Below are positions 29,486 through 38,915 of a stretch of 64,000 nucleotides of DNA, one piece after another; position 1 is the stretch's first letter; each line of letters starts with the position of its first letter. A program made the position numbers and the translations under genes. The DNA comes from Aurantiochytrium sp. KH105 (taxonomy: Eukaryota > Sar > Bigyra > Thraustochytrida > Thraustochytriidae). The DNA lies in assembly GCA_003116975.1 (NCBI GenBank), contig BGKB01000009.1, positions 125,126-189,125 of the forward strand. Direction: 5' to 3'. The notes under the pieces were generated by a model that saw only the letters and a list, made by a program, of their open reading frames with translations, did not search any database and was not told the DNA's origin.

Positions 29486-30087
29486 CTTCTCCGCTGCAGT
29501 CCCAGGCCAGCCGGCCGTCCCGCCCTTCCCTGCTCTCTGCTCTGCTCTGCTCTGCTCCGCTCCGAGTCCGCTCCGCTCGATCCCGTTCTGCAGCTGCACG
29601 TGGCCGCGGACGGCGGGTTTAGGATCGCCTTCTGCGGCCCTTGCGGCGCTTCGTTTTCTCGTCTCCTCTCGTCTCCTCTTCGACGCCCCCCTGCTTGGTC
29701 CGTCCCTCCTCACTCTTCGTCCGGCCGCCGCACCTTTGCACGCGCCGCGACCACGGTCCAGCCTAACCGACCTGCGCCCGCGCCTCGACGAGGGTCCAGC
29801 CTGACCAACCTGGCCTTCCCTCCCTCCCTCCCGACCCGGACGAGCGAGCCCACGCAGCGGCAGCCGCACGCAGCAGCAGCAGCAGCTGCAGAAGACAGTC
29901 GAGCGAACGGCCGCGGCCGGCCTCCAAGCCGGGCTCGCTCGCGTACCTGTCGAAGGTCGAGGCGCCGCGGCAGGCGTCGAAGCGCACCGTGCGCTGCGGA
30001 GAGCCGAGCGCTCTCGGGTTTGGGGCGATCGAGTACTAGGTTACTCGCGATGCAGTCTGGGATAAACAGGGGAGAGTGGCCGGCAGG
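29486..30087. promoter_or_regulatory. Divergent promoter region, reductase 2 / pseudo-enolase
   Basis: About 600 GC-rich bases between diverging ATGs. It has CTCTG pentanucleotide repeats at 29535-29560 (AGAGC in the sense of the reductase) and a short CAGCAG run near 29875. No gene was recognised. Confidence 0.5.
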
Positions 30088-31233
30088 ATGATGCTGGGCG
30101 CGAGGCTTGCGCGCACGGGGGGCCGCGGGGCGACGCTGCTGGCGGCGGCGGAGAAGGCGGCGGAGGGCCGCGGGCCGCGGGGAGCGCGCGCGTTCTCGGT
30201 GCGGCTCCTCGGCGCGCGCGGCCGCGAGACTGGACGCGATGGCGAGATCGAGGTCGCGGTGGAGACCTCGGCTGGCGACCACACGGTGACCGTGCGCGAG
30301 GCCAACCCGGCGCGGGCCGCGGAGGCCCTCGAGGGCGAGATCTCGAGGCTCATCAATGGCCTCGATCCCACGGACCAGCGCGGGGTGGACTCGCTCCTGT
30401 GCCAGATGGATGGTACCGCGGATCGGTCCGAGTTCACGCCCGGCGCCATCCTCGGCGTCTCGGTAGCCACAGCCATTGCTGGCGCACATGCAGCAGACCT
30501 TAAGCTATTTGTTCACCTTGCCAAGCTCGCGGGAAAGTCCACACTGCGAATGCCCATGCCCATCTCGACATTGCCTTCGCTGCCCATGGTGTCCATGATC
30601 CCCTTTGGTGATACCTGTCTGCGCGACGCCATTGATCGTTTCCGTGTCATCTTGCAGGATGTCAAGGTTGCCGCAGATGGCCCCGAGTTGAGTCCAAAAG
30701 CTCAGCTTCGGGCGCTCATGCGGCCACTCAAGAGCAGGGACATGCTGGGCGAGGTCGCGCTTGGCCTTCACGTTGACGCCGACACGGACCGCGAAAAGGT
30801 TGCCGAGTTCATGAATAAATTCCCACTCGCAATGTTACAGCTCAAGGACACTGAGGAGACGGAGGCTGAATCCCTTACGGCGGCGCTTGGCGAGGAGCTC
30901 CAGATTTTTGGTGGTCTCGAGCTCTATCAGTCTTTGGACGCAATTACCTATGCCTTGCAGAAAGAGATCGTCAACAGTGTGATTGTCGATCCGGACTCTC
31001 TTGGCACCGTCTCTGCCGTCATTGACGCTGGTAATCTTGTCGAGCAGGCGCCTGGTGTTGCGACCTTGCTTTGGGACACGCACTTGCAGGCAGACTCCAT
31101 GCAGGAGTTCCTTGCACATTTGGCCCTCTCGCAGTGCATCGCCGCGGTTTCCGTGGCCGACATTGACGGACCTTTTGCAAAGGAGCTTTGCTCGCTCGAA
31201 GCCTTGCTCAACCCAACATCCCCACCAGAGTAG
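30088..31233 (+). CDS. Degenerate enolase with mitochondrial presequence
   Basis: A 381-residue protein. Residues 1-40 are Arg/Ala/Gly-rich without acids apart from a short KAAEG segment, a likely mitochondrial presequence. The next part follows the enolase N-domain: LDPTDQRGVDSLLCQMDGT and AILGVSVATAIAGAHAADL, then KLAGKSTLRMPMP. The C-terminal part follows the barrel end, with IVDPDSLGTVSAVIDAGNLV where enolase has its LLLKVNQIGT signature. Every active-site position I can align is lost: the Gly-Asp-Glu-Gly-Gly loop is absent, the metal Asp/Glu/Asp become His/Lys/Gly, the catalytic Lys in LLLKVN is Asp, and the His-Arg-Ser-Gly loop and last Lys are gone. It is about 50 residues shorter than enolase. 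It is probably a non-catalytic, regulatory or structural protein. The upstream codon at 30076 is GTG; the ATG at 30088 is used. Confidence 0.8.
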   Translation: MMLGARLARTGGRGATLLAAAEKAAEGRGPRGARAFSVRLLGARGRETGRDGEIEVAVETSAGDHTVTVREANPARAAEALEGEISRLINGLDPTDQRGVDSLLCQMDGTADRSEFTPGAILGVSVATAIAGAHAADLKLFVHLAKLAGKSTLRMPMPISTLPSLPMVSMIPFGDTCLRDAIDRFRVILQDVKVAADGPELSPKAQLRALMRPLKSRDMLGEVALGLHVDADTDREKVAEFMNKFPLAMLQLKDTEETEAESLTAALGEELQIFGGLELYQSLDAITYALQKEIVNSVIVDPDSLGTVSAVIDAGNLVEQAPGVATLLWDTHLQADSMQEFLAHLALSQCIAAVSVADIDGPFAKELCSLEALLNPTSPPE

Positions 31234-31526
31234 ATTCTCGAGAGAAAAAGACTTGGCTTCCTTCTCCGTTATTGTTTGATGTGTAGTTGAAGCTTGGGAC
31301 ATTTTTTTTCGCAAATGGTCCTTCCGAAAGCATTGTTGCATATTCTCGATTGGGATTGTGGAGCGACAAGGGACAGTGCTCGACTACTAATCGTCAAAAA
31401 CCAAGGACAGTGTGTTTTTCATTCACACAAATTCGAAGAGGCATGCAAATAACAAAAATCGATCCTTTTTCTTTGTAAATGACAATCAATTTTCTTGGGG
31501 GGGGGGGGGGGCGGCGTGAAGGAATT
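31234..31526. other. Convergent 3' spacer with a G15 run
   Basis: About 290 bases between the pseudo-enolase and thioesterase stops. AT-rich except for an uninterrupted run of 15 G at 31497-31511, just beyond the thioesterase stop. No gene was seen. Confidence 0.7.
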
Positions 31527-32171
31527 TTAAAGACGAGCTTGCTGAGTCGAGGTGTCAGGACTCTTCCCGTCCGCAGCGAGCCGCTGTTCCTCGATTAAGT
31601 CGTATGCCTCAAGCGCCTTGTCGATTGCTTCTTGATGTTTTGGCAAGTTTTTGCGCACATTATTTTCCATGGTCGGGCTGCCCCGCGAAAGGACAACCTG
31701 GTGGCGTGCCTTGTACAAAAGAACACCCTCTGAAGGGTGGCCGTGATAAAAGTCTGCATCCGTGAAGGCCACGTTCTTTCCGACACGATTAATGTGAATT
31801 TCCACAAAGACCGTTTCGCCCAAGCTGACGCCATCGAGGAAGTCCACATCAAGCGAGGTGCTCATGGAAGGCACCCAAGTCCGCTCGGTCCGCAGATTGC
31901 ATGAGAACAACAAGACCGTCGTCATGGAGTCTGTTAGCGACGGGACGTAGCCGCCAAACAAGTTGCCCCCTGCGTTGAGCATCTCCTTTTCCACCACAAA
32001 GCTCATAAGTCCCGTGCCGCTCTTCAGTCTTCCGCGCGAGTCCAGCACGATATCGCACGCCACCGTCTCATGCGGTACGTAGCTCGACCGATGTTTCGTC
32101 AGCTCGCGCATGACGTCGGCCACGCTGCTAAACAGCGCGAGGTCCTCTTCCGGCGTCTCAGACGTCGCCAT
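31527..32171 (-). CDS. Hotdog-fold acyl-CoA thioesterase (4HBT family)
   Basis: A 214-residue protein. The central segment LNAGGNLFGGYVPSLTDSMT (about residues 67-86) is the hotdog thioesterase signature, with Asn, the Gly-Gly turn and a conserved Asp at the start of the long helix, as in ACOT13/THEM2. A second strand cluster follows: MSTSLDVDFLDGVSLGETVF and VGKNVAFTDADFYHG. The family hydrolyses acyl-CoA thioesters to free acid and CoA, working as dimers or tetramers. There is no obvious targeting sequence, so cytosol or peroxisome is possible. The C-terminal 50 residues are charged and helical, with a polar tail. The upstream continuation of the frame is low-complexity Arg/Ser text with no conserved content, so the ATG at 32171 is used. 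It shares a 0.9-kb divergent region with the next gene. Confidence 0.85.
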   Translation of the reverse strand: MATSETPEEDLALFSSVADVMRELTKHRSSYVPHETVACDIVLDSRGRLKSGTGLMSFVVEKEMLNAGGNLFGGYVPSLTDSMTTVLLFSCNLRTERTWVPSMSTSLDVDFLDGVSLGETVFVEIHINRVGKNVAFTDADFYHGHPSEGVLLYKARHQVVLSRGSPTMENNVRKNLPKHQEAIDKALEAYDLIEEQRLAADGKSPDTSTQQARL

Positions 32172-33079
32172 GCTTCCTCGCGGCCTCCAACTATGCCTCC
32201 GCCAACTGCTATACTTTATTGAAATCCTCGAGCTGCCCGCGCAGGATAAAGAACCTAGCTCTCCTCCTCCTCCTGCCGCTGCTGCTGCACGTGCCGCTAC
32301 CGTCGTCGCCGTCGTTCGAGGTCTGCGAGCCTCAGCATGCGTGTCGCCGCCGTGCGCATCGCCCTCCTCATCCCGCGCGTCATGAGTCCGACTCCGCCTT
32401 CTCCTTCTCCATCCCCATCTCCTCGTCCTTCTCCCGCCGTCAGTCCTCGCCCAAGCCAGCCAGCCAGCCAGCAAGCAAGCAAGCGAGCGAGGATCCCGGG
32501 GCGGCACAGGCGACGGGTTGGACGAGCTGGATAAAGATGGAAAGCGACGGAAAGCGACGGAAAGGAGATGATGATTGATGTTGGACCAGGTTGACCTCGA
32601 TTGATGTTGGACCAAATTGACCTCGATGATGAGGACGGAGACCCCGAGAAAGAGAGCGCGTACGGCGGGCACGTGCAGACGGAGCGCAGCGCAGAGACGC
32701 AGGGCAGAGCAGGGCAGGGCAGGGCAGAGCAGAGCAGCGCAGAGCGAACGGAGACGAGAGCGCGCCGCGGCAGGCCGAAGGGAAGGGAAGGACTCTGTCG
32801 CCTGTCTGACACAGCGAGCGACGGAGACTGCGCTCACGAGGAGGTGACGCAGAGACCTACTGCCTGGGCGCAGACGACGGAGCGCGCGCGGCGCCAGGGT
32901 TGGACGCGGGCGGGACGCGCCCCTGGCTGGGACGGGCGCAGCGTGGCGAGCGGTACCAACGACACGGGAGCGACCGCGTGCAAGCCGGTGGTATACTACA
33001 AGTGCAAAAAGTTATCGGCTGGGCTGGTTAGGGCGTGCGCGGTGACGTCTCGTAGAAGGTATTCATTCTCAGGCTGAGC
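32172..33079. promoter_or_regulatory. Divergent promoter region, thioesterase / unknown protein
   Basis: 908 bases. It contains AGCC then AAGC then GAGC tetranucleotide repeats at about 32455-32492, a duplicated short segment around TGATGTTGGACCA (32576-32592 and 32603-32613), and GCAGGGCAGAGC-type repeats at about 32700-32745. No gene was recognised. Confidence 0.5.
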
Positions 33080-34687
33080 ATGACAGAAAGCAAACCCGCA
33101 ATGGCGTCCGCACCGCCTTCAGCGCCATCGATGACAGCACCAATGTCCGGAAAACAATCCCCTTCAAATGGTCTTCGAACCGATGATGATGACGAAGTCC
33201 AAGCCATGGTGGACCGTGTGCTGATGGAAATCGCGCGCGTGGGCATCGCTGCTCCTGTAGGCACCATGTTCTCCGGTCTCGGCGCCAACGTAGGGACCTT
33301 GGCTGTCAATAAAGAGGAACTCCAAGAGGTACTCACGCCATTCTTCTTTGGAAGCGGGCGTCAGGCCTTTGACATGGCTGTCTCCGCCCAAGGCGGTCTC
33401 GATGTCAGTCGTGGAGCAAAGTTATCCACTCTCGGGGCCGGCGACATGTACGCAAACGTCGTCTTTGAAGAGGATACCGCGTCCATAGGTAGGTCCAAGC
33501 GTGTGCGCGCGCACAAACTCGAAGGCGCCTTCCGGTTCGGAGACTTTGTAGACATTCGCTCCATTGAAACGGTTGCAAGGGCCGTCATTCGACAAATTGG
33601 TCTGCCACAAGCGCCGAGTATCACATCTGAAACCTTTGCTGCCTGTCTCAGGCAAGGCCTTCCTGCAGTTCACGCGATGCTCTCGCAAATTCTTTTCATG
33701 GAAGAGTCTGACGTCCACGTCGCCTACGTGCCTTCCTCTGCAACGGTCAGCGAAGGATCCTCGCGTGCGATCCGTCTCGAGTTCACGGGAGTTCTCAGCA
33801 TCAAAAAACTCAAACACGTGTACTATTCGCTCGACAACATTGTCCAGCACCTGAATCGTCTCAACTTAGCATTGCTACCTGCACAAGCAGGGTCAATGAG
33901 CGAGAGCGAGATGGAGGCCTATGCTGCCGAGGCCCCGGCTTTTGTCAAAGTGCATCTCGAACATCGCAGCGGGAACAGATGCAACATCTCTTTGGTTCTC
34001 TGCCTACTTGAAGGCAGCAATTCGCTTCTTTTCATGGATCAAGAGACTCTCGCACCCTGCAAAGATGCCAGTGGAAAGTTCCGCGTCGTTCCGTTCGACA
34101 TGAGCCAGGCGCAGTCTTTTTATCTCCGACTTCGCATCCAGGCGCGCGTTGCTGAACTCGGATGCGCGACTTTCAATCTTCCAGAGCTCGTCTTCAAGCT
34201 TGCCAACCGTGTTCCAGCGCCAGGTGCGATTCCAGAGGAGATCTTTGAGCTCACGCTTGCATACATGTCGGGCCACCATCGACTTGCCTCAATCGCTCTT
34301 CGCCCATTTATCAACATTGACAATTTCCGCGCAGTCTTGACACAGGACTTGCATATTGAAATTGGCTGGAAGCCCAAAGCCGGCGAGGAGCCGCCCGAAG
34401 CGCTTCCCAAAGTGCCTGCTGATACCGAAAACGCCAGCGAGGCCCAGTCATCGACCACAGCCGTGAGCGAAGGCGAAGCCGAGAAGAATCGTATTCGTCT
34501 CGGTACCTTTGATCTCGATTTCCGCTTCAAGCTCGTGCCGCCCCGAAGTGCTGTGACGCACTGTCTTTCGTTCTTCATCAAGACGCAGCTCGGTCGCTTT
34601 GATGTGCTTGACTTTGTTCGGGATTTATGCACGGCAATTGGCGCCGATATTTCCGCCCTCGCGCACAAATTAGATGCAACAAAGTGA
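33080..34687 (+). CDS. Unrecognised protein, 535 residues
   Basis: A single open frame from ATG at 33080 with normal codon bias and mixed, folded-type composition. Residues 1-40 are Ser/Pro/Asp-rich and probably disordered. Residues 40-420 look globular, with alternating helical and strand text such as LSIKKLKHVYYSLDNIVQHL, VHLEHRSGNRCNISLVLCLL and FYLRLRIQARVAELGC. A Glu/Ala/Ser-rich linker lies near 445-475, and the end is again hydrophobic-helical (HCLSFFIKTQLGRFDVLDFV). No signal peptide, membrane helix, zinc motif or known catalytic motif is seen, and I do not recognise the family. It starts 908 bases from the thioesterase ATG in a divergent pair. An AATAAA at 34851 could serve as its poly(A) signal. 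Confidence 0.75.
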   Translation: MTESKPAMASAPPSAPSMTAPMSGKQSPSNGLRTDDDDEVQAMVDRVLMEIARVGIAAPVGTMFSGLGANVGTLAVNKEELQEVLTPFFFGSGRQAFDMAVSAQGGLDVSRGAKLSTLGAGDMYANVVFEEDTASIGRSKRVRAHKLEGAFRFGDFVDIRSIETVARAVIRQIGLPQAPSITSETFAACLRQGLPAVHAMLSQILFMEESDVHVAYVPSSATVSEGSSRAIRLEFTGVLSIKKLKHVYYSLDNIVQHLNRLNLALLPAQAGSMSESEMEAYAAEAPAFVKVHLEHRSGNRCNISLVLCLLEGSNSLLFMDQETLAPCKDASGKFRVVPFDMSQAQSFYLRLRIQARVAELGCATFNLPELVFKLANRVPAPGAIPEEIFELTLAYMSGHHRLASIALRPFINIDNFRAVLTQDLHIEIGWKPKAGEEPPEALPKVPADTENASEAQSSTTAVSEGEAEKNRIRLGTFDLDFRFKLVPPRSAVTHCLSFFIKTQLGRFDVLDFVRDLCTAIGADISALAHKLDATK

Positions 34688-34850
34688 GTCTTGCAGGCCT
34701 AGTAAGGACTGTTCTCAGTCTTTGCTTTTGGCCCAATGCAGCCTTGGCTCGCTCGATATCGCTCATGTTGTTTTGAAAAAGGCGACCATTTTTCCAAAGA
34801 AATGATCGCAACTTAGTTCAGTGTAGATTGCCATTTGTTTTCAAAAGAGG

Positions 34851-34856
34851 AATAAA
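34851..34856 (+). promoter_or_regulatory. Possible poly(A) signal
   Basis: AATAAA 164 bases after the stop of the gene at 33080-34687, in AT-rich 3' DNA. It is assigned on position and sequence only. Confidence 0.35.
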
Positions 34857-35012
34857 GTACGTTTGTTCGCGTTAGCATACTGTTTCTTTCTTGCCAGACT
34901 TCGCCAAAGAAAAGTCAGTCAGTAGTTCCAGCCAGACATTTTGGAAAATTTGGTCAATGGCTGCATGGGTTTTGATTTCCGCCAGGCTGTCAGCGTTTTT
35001 TTCTTCTTCGCG

Positions 35013-36806
35013 CTACGAGGCCGTCTCCAATAACTGGTTAACTACAGCTTGAGCTTGTCGCAACTTGCTCCGTAGCTCAGTTGGGAGCACAGGGAGATTG
35101 GTTGTCGCAAGACCCGGCAGTAGTGCATAGGAGCGGTCAGCGCACGTCAATACGCTCGCTGAGCGATCAAGAGTAAGATCCGTCCCGTCCTCCAAGTGCA
35201 CATTGACATGGCCTTGGGCTGTTCGCATCCCCGTGCCGACGCCTGGCAAGGTGACCTGATCGTCGTTGACAATGACAGGATAGTACACAGGGGTCTTGGA
35301 TCCGGCCTGTTTTCGGTAAATGTCCATCTCGATCTGCAAGCACCGCAAGGCTGCCTGCTGAACCAAGAAAGGGAGGTCTGCATGCTCGCTCTTTCCTGCA
35401 CTTCCGCCCAATTTGCTCACGACTGGATATGAGCGGTCTCCGATGCGGACCGTTGGTGTGCTGACGTCCGTGGAAAGGTCATAGGTTGCATGTGTTTGTC
35501 GGTCTTGAAGCCAAACGCGTGCCACGCCGCCAATCACAGCAGCCAGCATGGTCTCTGGATGCGAGAGCTTGAGCACCACTTTCGGCGTCGTGCTCGCCAA
35601 GATGCTCACGGCTTTCGCAGCAAATTGCTGCAGCTTACTGTATCGCGCTGGCATCCATTCCGACACGACAATCTCTCGTGGTGTACGAGACGCCTTGTTG
35701 ACAACTGTGACGACCACCGCGCCATCACGACGGATTTGCACGAGATGTGAGCCGAAAACATGCTGCACCCCGCGAACGTCGCCCGTGTGTATCCGCACAT
35801 ATGAACGCCGATCTTCTTGGTGAGGGTTGCGCGAATTCTCTTTGTTATCTCCAGACGCCTGTACGAGCGCGACACGCGGTGATGCTGCGCCTGCTGTCCC
35901 TGCTGCAGTTGCTTTGCTGTTGCGTGATCGTAATGGGGTTGTGTTTCCGCCAAAGGATCCGCCACGCGACGGGCTCGATGCAAAGGCGGCCTGTGCAGCT
36001 CGCTCGTAGGCCTCAGTGCCCTTGAGGTACGGATGCAAGAGGATCTCTGCAGCGGTCGAACGATCTTCCTTGTAATTGAGTAAAATTGTCAACAGATCGT
36101 GCGCCACGTCTTGTCGAATCTTTTCCGTGCGCTGATATCGCTGTTTGGGTTCGAGGTGCTTGCCGTCGTTCAACATTGTATACAAAAGGCAGCCCAATGA
36201 CCACAGATCAGCCTGAACCGGGTCGTACGAGAGGCCGGATCGGCGATTGTGATGCCGGACTTCAGGAGCCATGTAGCAGGGTGTGCCGCAAATGGTATGA
36301 TGCTCCCGGTCTTCAATTCGCGCAGCGAGACCAAAGTCGCTAATTTTCACATGCAGCTCATTCGTCACGAGAATGTTGCTAAGTTTGAGATCGCGATGTA
36401 CAATGTCATTCTCGTGCAAATGGGCCACGGCCGAGACGATTTCGCCAAACCAGCGACGAACCACCTCGCGATCGAGGGGTTTGTGTTTTTTCAGAAAGTG
36501 AAAGAGGTTTCCTTTCTCGCAAAGTTCGAGTACAAGAAACAAGTGTGCTTTATTCTCGAAAAAGGAGTGCATGCGCACAATGTGAGGGTGTCGTTTGAGC
36601 GAGAGCTGCAACTTGATCTCTTCGGCAACGCGGGCGAGGAGACCTTTATCCTTGAGCCATCGTTTTGACATGACTTTGATGGCGAACGTTCGTCGCGCGT
36701 CTGACTCGTCTTTGCCATCTCCTTCGCGCAGCACGGCGCGGTACACCTTGCCGAAGCCGCCTTTGCCGATGAGCTCGCCCACGCTAAAGTCCTTGATGCT
36801 CTTCAT
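35013..36806 (-). CDS. PLK4: Polo-like kinase 4 (SAK/PLK4-type)
   Basis: A 597-residue protein. The kinase domain lies at residues 1-270: FSVGELIGKGGFGKVYRAV, FAIKVMSKRWLKDKGL, VHRDLKLSNILV, DFGLAARIEDREHHTICGTP and YMAPEV. The DFGLA-plus-TICGTPNY-like T-loop and the linker style match PLK4 rather than PLK1. A low-complexity Ser/Ala region (about 275-340) is followed by a C-terminal region (about 345-590) with strand-rich text compatible with cryptic polo boxes and a final helical polo box. PLK4 starts centriole and basal-body duplication, so its presence supports a flagellated life stage. All catalytic residues are present. The upstream frame extension to 37046 is not conserved; the ATG at 36806 immediately precedes the KSIKDFSVGE kinase start. 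It pairs divergently with the propeller-like gene. Confidence 0.85.
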   Translation of the reverse strand: MKSIKDFSVGELIGKGGFGKVYRAVLREGDGKDESDARRTFAIKVMSKRWLKDKGLLARVAEEIKLQLSLKRHPHIVRMHSFFENKAHLFLVLELCEKGNLFHFLKKHKPLDREVVRRWFGEIVSAVAHLHENDIVHRDLKLSNILVTNELHVKISDFGLAARIEDREHHTICGTPCYMAPEVRHHNRRSGLSYDPVQADLWSLGCLLYTMLNDGKHLEPKQRYQRTEKIRQDVAHDLLTILLNYKEDRSTAAEILLHPYLKGTEAYERAAQAAFASSPSRGGSFGGNTTPLRSRNSKATAAGTAGAASPRVALVQASGDNKENSRNPHQEDRRSYVRIHTGDVRGVQHVFGSHLVQIRRDGAVVVTVVNKASRTPREIVVSEWMPARYSKLQQFAAKAVSILASTTPKVVLKLSHPETMLAAVIGGVARVWLQDRQTHATYDLSTDVSTPTVRIGDRSYPVVSKLGGSAGKSEHADLPFLVQQAALRCLQIEMDIYRKQAGSKTPVYYPVIVNDDQVTLPGVGTGMRTAQGHVNVHLEDGTDLTLDRSASVLTCADRSYALLPGLATTNLPVLPTELRSKLRQAQAVVNQLLETAS

Positions 36807-37352
36807 CGCGCCTGCCCTCAACCGTTCGTGTGCGGCGCTGCACAAGCCGGTGCCTGGCGAGGTTGAGAAAGACGCTACCACCGCGGAGCACCAAGAGAGA
36901 GGGGTTGGGAGAGAGGGCGGGGAGCGCGCGCGGTCGCTCGCCGCGCCACCACGTCGCAAGACTTTGTCCCTTGCTTGATCATCTGCTCTTTCTTCTTCCC
37001 CCGAAAGCGCCCAAAAGTGACAGTTAGGTGCGCTGCGACATTGCAAAAAACAGACTCCGCGTTTGTCCGGTTAAAATGGAGCAAGCCTTGCTTGCAATCG
37101 ACGACACGTAAAGTCCCAAGCTTTGATGATCGGGCGAGGGAAAAGGGCCGCGCCAGCGGCACGCGCGAAGTCAAGTCATCGAGCTTGGCGAGCACGACGT
37201 TGATCGGCGCGACGTTTGCGGGCACCAGTTCGTCTCGCCGTTGCCGGGCGTCTTGCCAGGTCGGTAACGTTCGGGACAGCCGCCAGCCAGCTAAAGAAGG
37301 ACGTAGACTCCGAGGACCACGACCGGTACATGCACGCACGCAAGCGAACACG
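36807..37352. promoter_or_regulatory. Divergent promoter region, PLK4 / propeller protein
   Basis: 546 bases between diverging ATGs. It is GC-mixed with GAGAGAG and CGCG-rich stretches near 36896-36960 and an ACGCACGCAAGC run near 37333-37344 before the plus-strand ATG. Open frames pass through both strands; the minus-strand one (37350-36990) has some protein-like text but overlaps both promoters and is not accepted. Confidence 0.45.
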
Positions 37353-38915
37353 ATGACCATGGCACGCACGCCCAAACTGGCGGCAGCGGAGCGTTTCGTT
37401 GTTATGGTAGGCAAAGAAGATGGAGCGAGACAAGAGGCCAAACAAGGAGAGACCGACGCCGCAAGCCTCGTGCTCTGGGACTGGGACTCGGGTCGAATAC
37501 GAAGTCTTCGTGTACCAGCAACGGCAGACGTTGCCCCTGCACACTTTCTACATGCCTTCGTACTTCGAGAGGGCGTCGAAGGACGCTGCGATGCCATAGC
37601 AGGGCTTTACATGGACCCCGCATCAAATGCTGCAAAGTGGCACGTATGGCGTGAGCCCGAAGCTGGTCGTTTCACGTATTGCGACGAGGATCTTCACGAT
37701 GAACGCTTGATTCAATTCGCCCAGCTCGTCGCCCCAAACGCTATTGCGCCAGAATCTACTCCAGCCCAAATCCCGCCCAATCTTGTGGACATTTGTTGGG
37801 TATCAGCATGGCTTGCTGTCGGCGCCACAAGTTCAGATGTGGTTTGGGTGAAAAATGGATCAATCATGTGTCGCTTTGATCCCTGGCCGCCAGATGAAGA
37901 CGGACCTCGTGCGGATCCGGTATCGGGCAACAAGGAATCGCTCGTTTGCATTGCTGCCAATGCAGAATTTGTTTGCATTGCAACGTCTTTTGGCCGCCTT
38001 CACGTGTTGTGCCGACAAGATATGGCATGGCGACTCACGCTGCCGCTTGGCGAGCTCATCGTCTCCATGGCGGCGACACGATGGAGAGGCCAGCTCGTGG
38101 CCACGCGCACTGCAGATGGGTCAATTCGCGTCATAAATCTAGAGACCGCACTTGCCGTTGGATTCCTCGACAAAAGTCAACTTGAGTTGCACCAACGAAA
38201 GGGCGATATAGGCGACGCAAGTTTCCACGCTGCACCTTGCAAGTGCTGCGCGCAAACAGAAGCCTGCTTTGCTGTTTCGAATCAAGACTTTATTGTTTGC
38301 CGCGATCTTTTGAGCGGCAAGACGCGTGCTGTCTCAAGGGCATCTCTTCGACCGGGCGTGGAATGCAGACGATGGTGTCTAATTCAAGCAAGCGACAAAG
38401 AGACCTCCCTACCGGGAGGCAACCACGTTGCCTTGCTTCTGAACAACTTTGTCATTGCCACTTCGAACGCTTTGCCAAATGAGCTCTTGATCTTCGCGCT
38501 CACGCCTCACAAAGCCGCAAAAGTTGGGCGTCTTTTGCTCTCGGCGGCTTGTATCGGCTTTGACATTGATGTCCACAAGCGAAATCGTATTGTTGCGCTG
38601 GATGTCGCAGGGGCCCTTTCAATATTCCCGCTTCGCCTTGGGGACCAATTCGAACCCGCTGTGCGCATCAAATTTCGGGACGAGCCGAAGCCAGTGCTAG
38701 TCGCAGCTCACGCAGGCCGCATTGCTGTAGCAAATCGTTCCACACTTGTCGTACTACTTCGACCTGGGCAATCTGCTGAAGAGTTCCGCATTGATAAGAC
38801 CTTTCGCCATTTGCGAATTTCGTCGCTGCATTGGCATGGCCCAAACAGCGTCGTACTCAATGATGTCGAACATTTTTCAGTCCCTGATTCCGTCTCATCT
38901 CGCCAAGCTACATAA
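37353..38915 (+). CDS. Probable beta-propeller protein of unknown function
   Basis: A 520-residue protein starting MTMARTPKLAAAERFVVMVG. It has repeated short beta-strand text with blade-like spacing, for example LVLWDWDSGRIRSL, FVCIATSFGRLHVLC, GQLVATRTADGSIRVINLET, AVSNQDFIVCRDLLSGKT, IVALDVAGALSIFPLRLGD and RIAVANRSTLVVLLRPGQ. These resemble divergent WD40 blades with G-x-I/L-x-V-W-like ends. A CKCC cysteine cluster lies near 302. No F-box or catalytic domain was recognised. The upstream open frame from 36975 is not conserved-looking, so the ATG at 37353 is used, though an upstream exon is possible. An AATAAA occurs 15 bases after the stop (38931). It is likely a scaffold protein. Confidence 0.65.
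   Translation: MTMARTPKLAAAERFVVMVGKEDGARQEAKQGETDAASLVLWDWDSGRIRSLRVPATADVAPAHFLHAFVLREGVEGRCDAIAGLYMDPASNAAKWHVWREPEAGRFTYCDEDLHDERLIQFAQLVAPNAIAPESTPAQIPPNLVDICWVSAWLAVGATSSDVVWVKNGSIMCRFDPWPPDEDGPRADPVSGNKESLVCIAANAEFVCIATSFGRLHVLCRQDMAWRLTLPLGELIVSMAATRWRGQLVATRTADGSIRVINLETALAVGFLDKSQLELHQRKGDIGDASFHAAPCKCCAQTEACFAVSNQDFIVCRDLLSGKTRAVSRASLRPGVECRRWCLIQASDKETSLPGGNHVALLLNNFVIATSNALPNELLIFALTPHKAAKVGRLLLSAACIGFDIDVHKRNRIVALDVAGALSIFPLRLGDQFEPAVRIKFRDEPKPVLVAAHAGRIAVANRSTLVVLLRPGQSAEEFRIDKTFRHLRISSLHWHGPNSVVLNDVEHFSVPDSVSSRQAT

Noticed and set aside
35078-35100. TAGCTCAGTTGGGAGCA, a near-perfect tRNA D-arm (A-box) sequence on the plus strand.
   Set aside because: It lies inside the PLK4 coding region (it encodes the LPTELRSK tail on the other strand) and no anticodon arm or GGTTCGA-type T-arm follows.
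36875-37597. 240-codon minus-strand frame with some protein-like text between PLK4 and the propeller gene.
   Set aside because: It overlaps the propeller coding region and both promoters, and no family or start codon context supports it.
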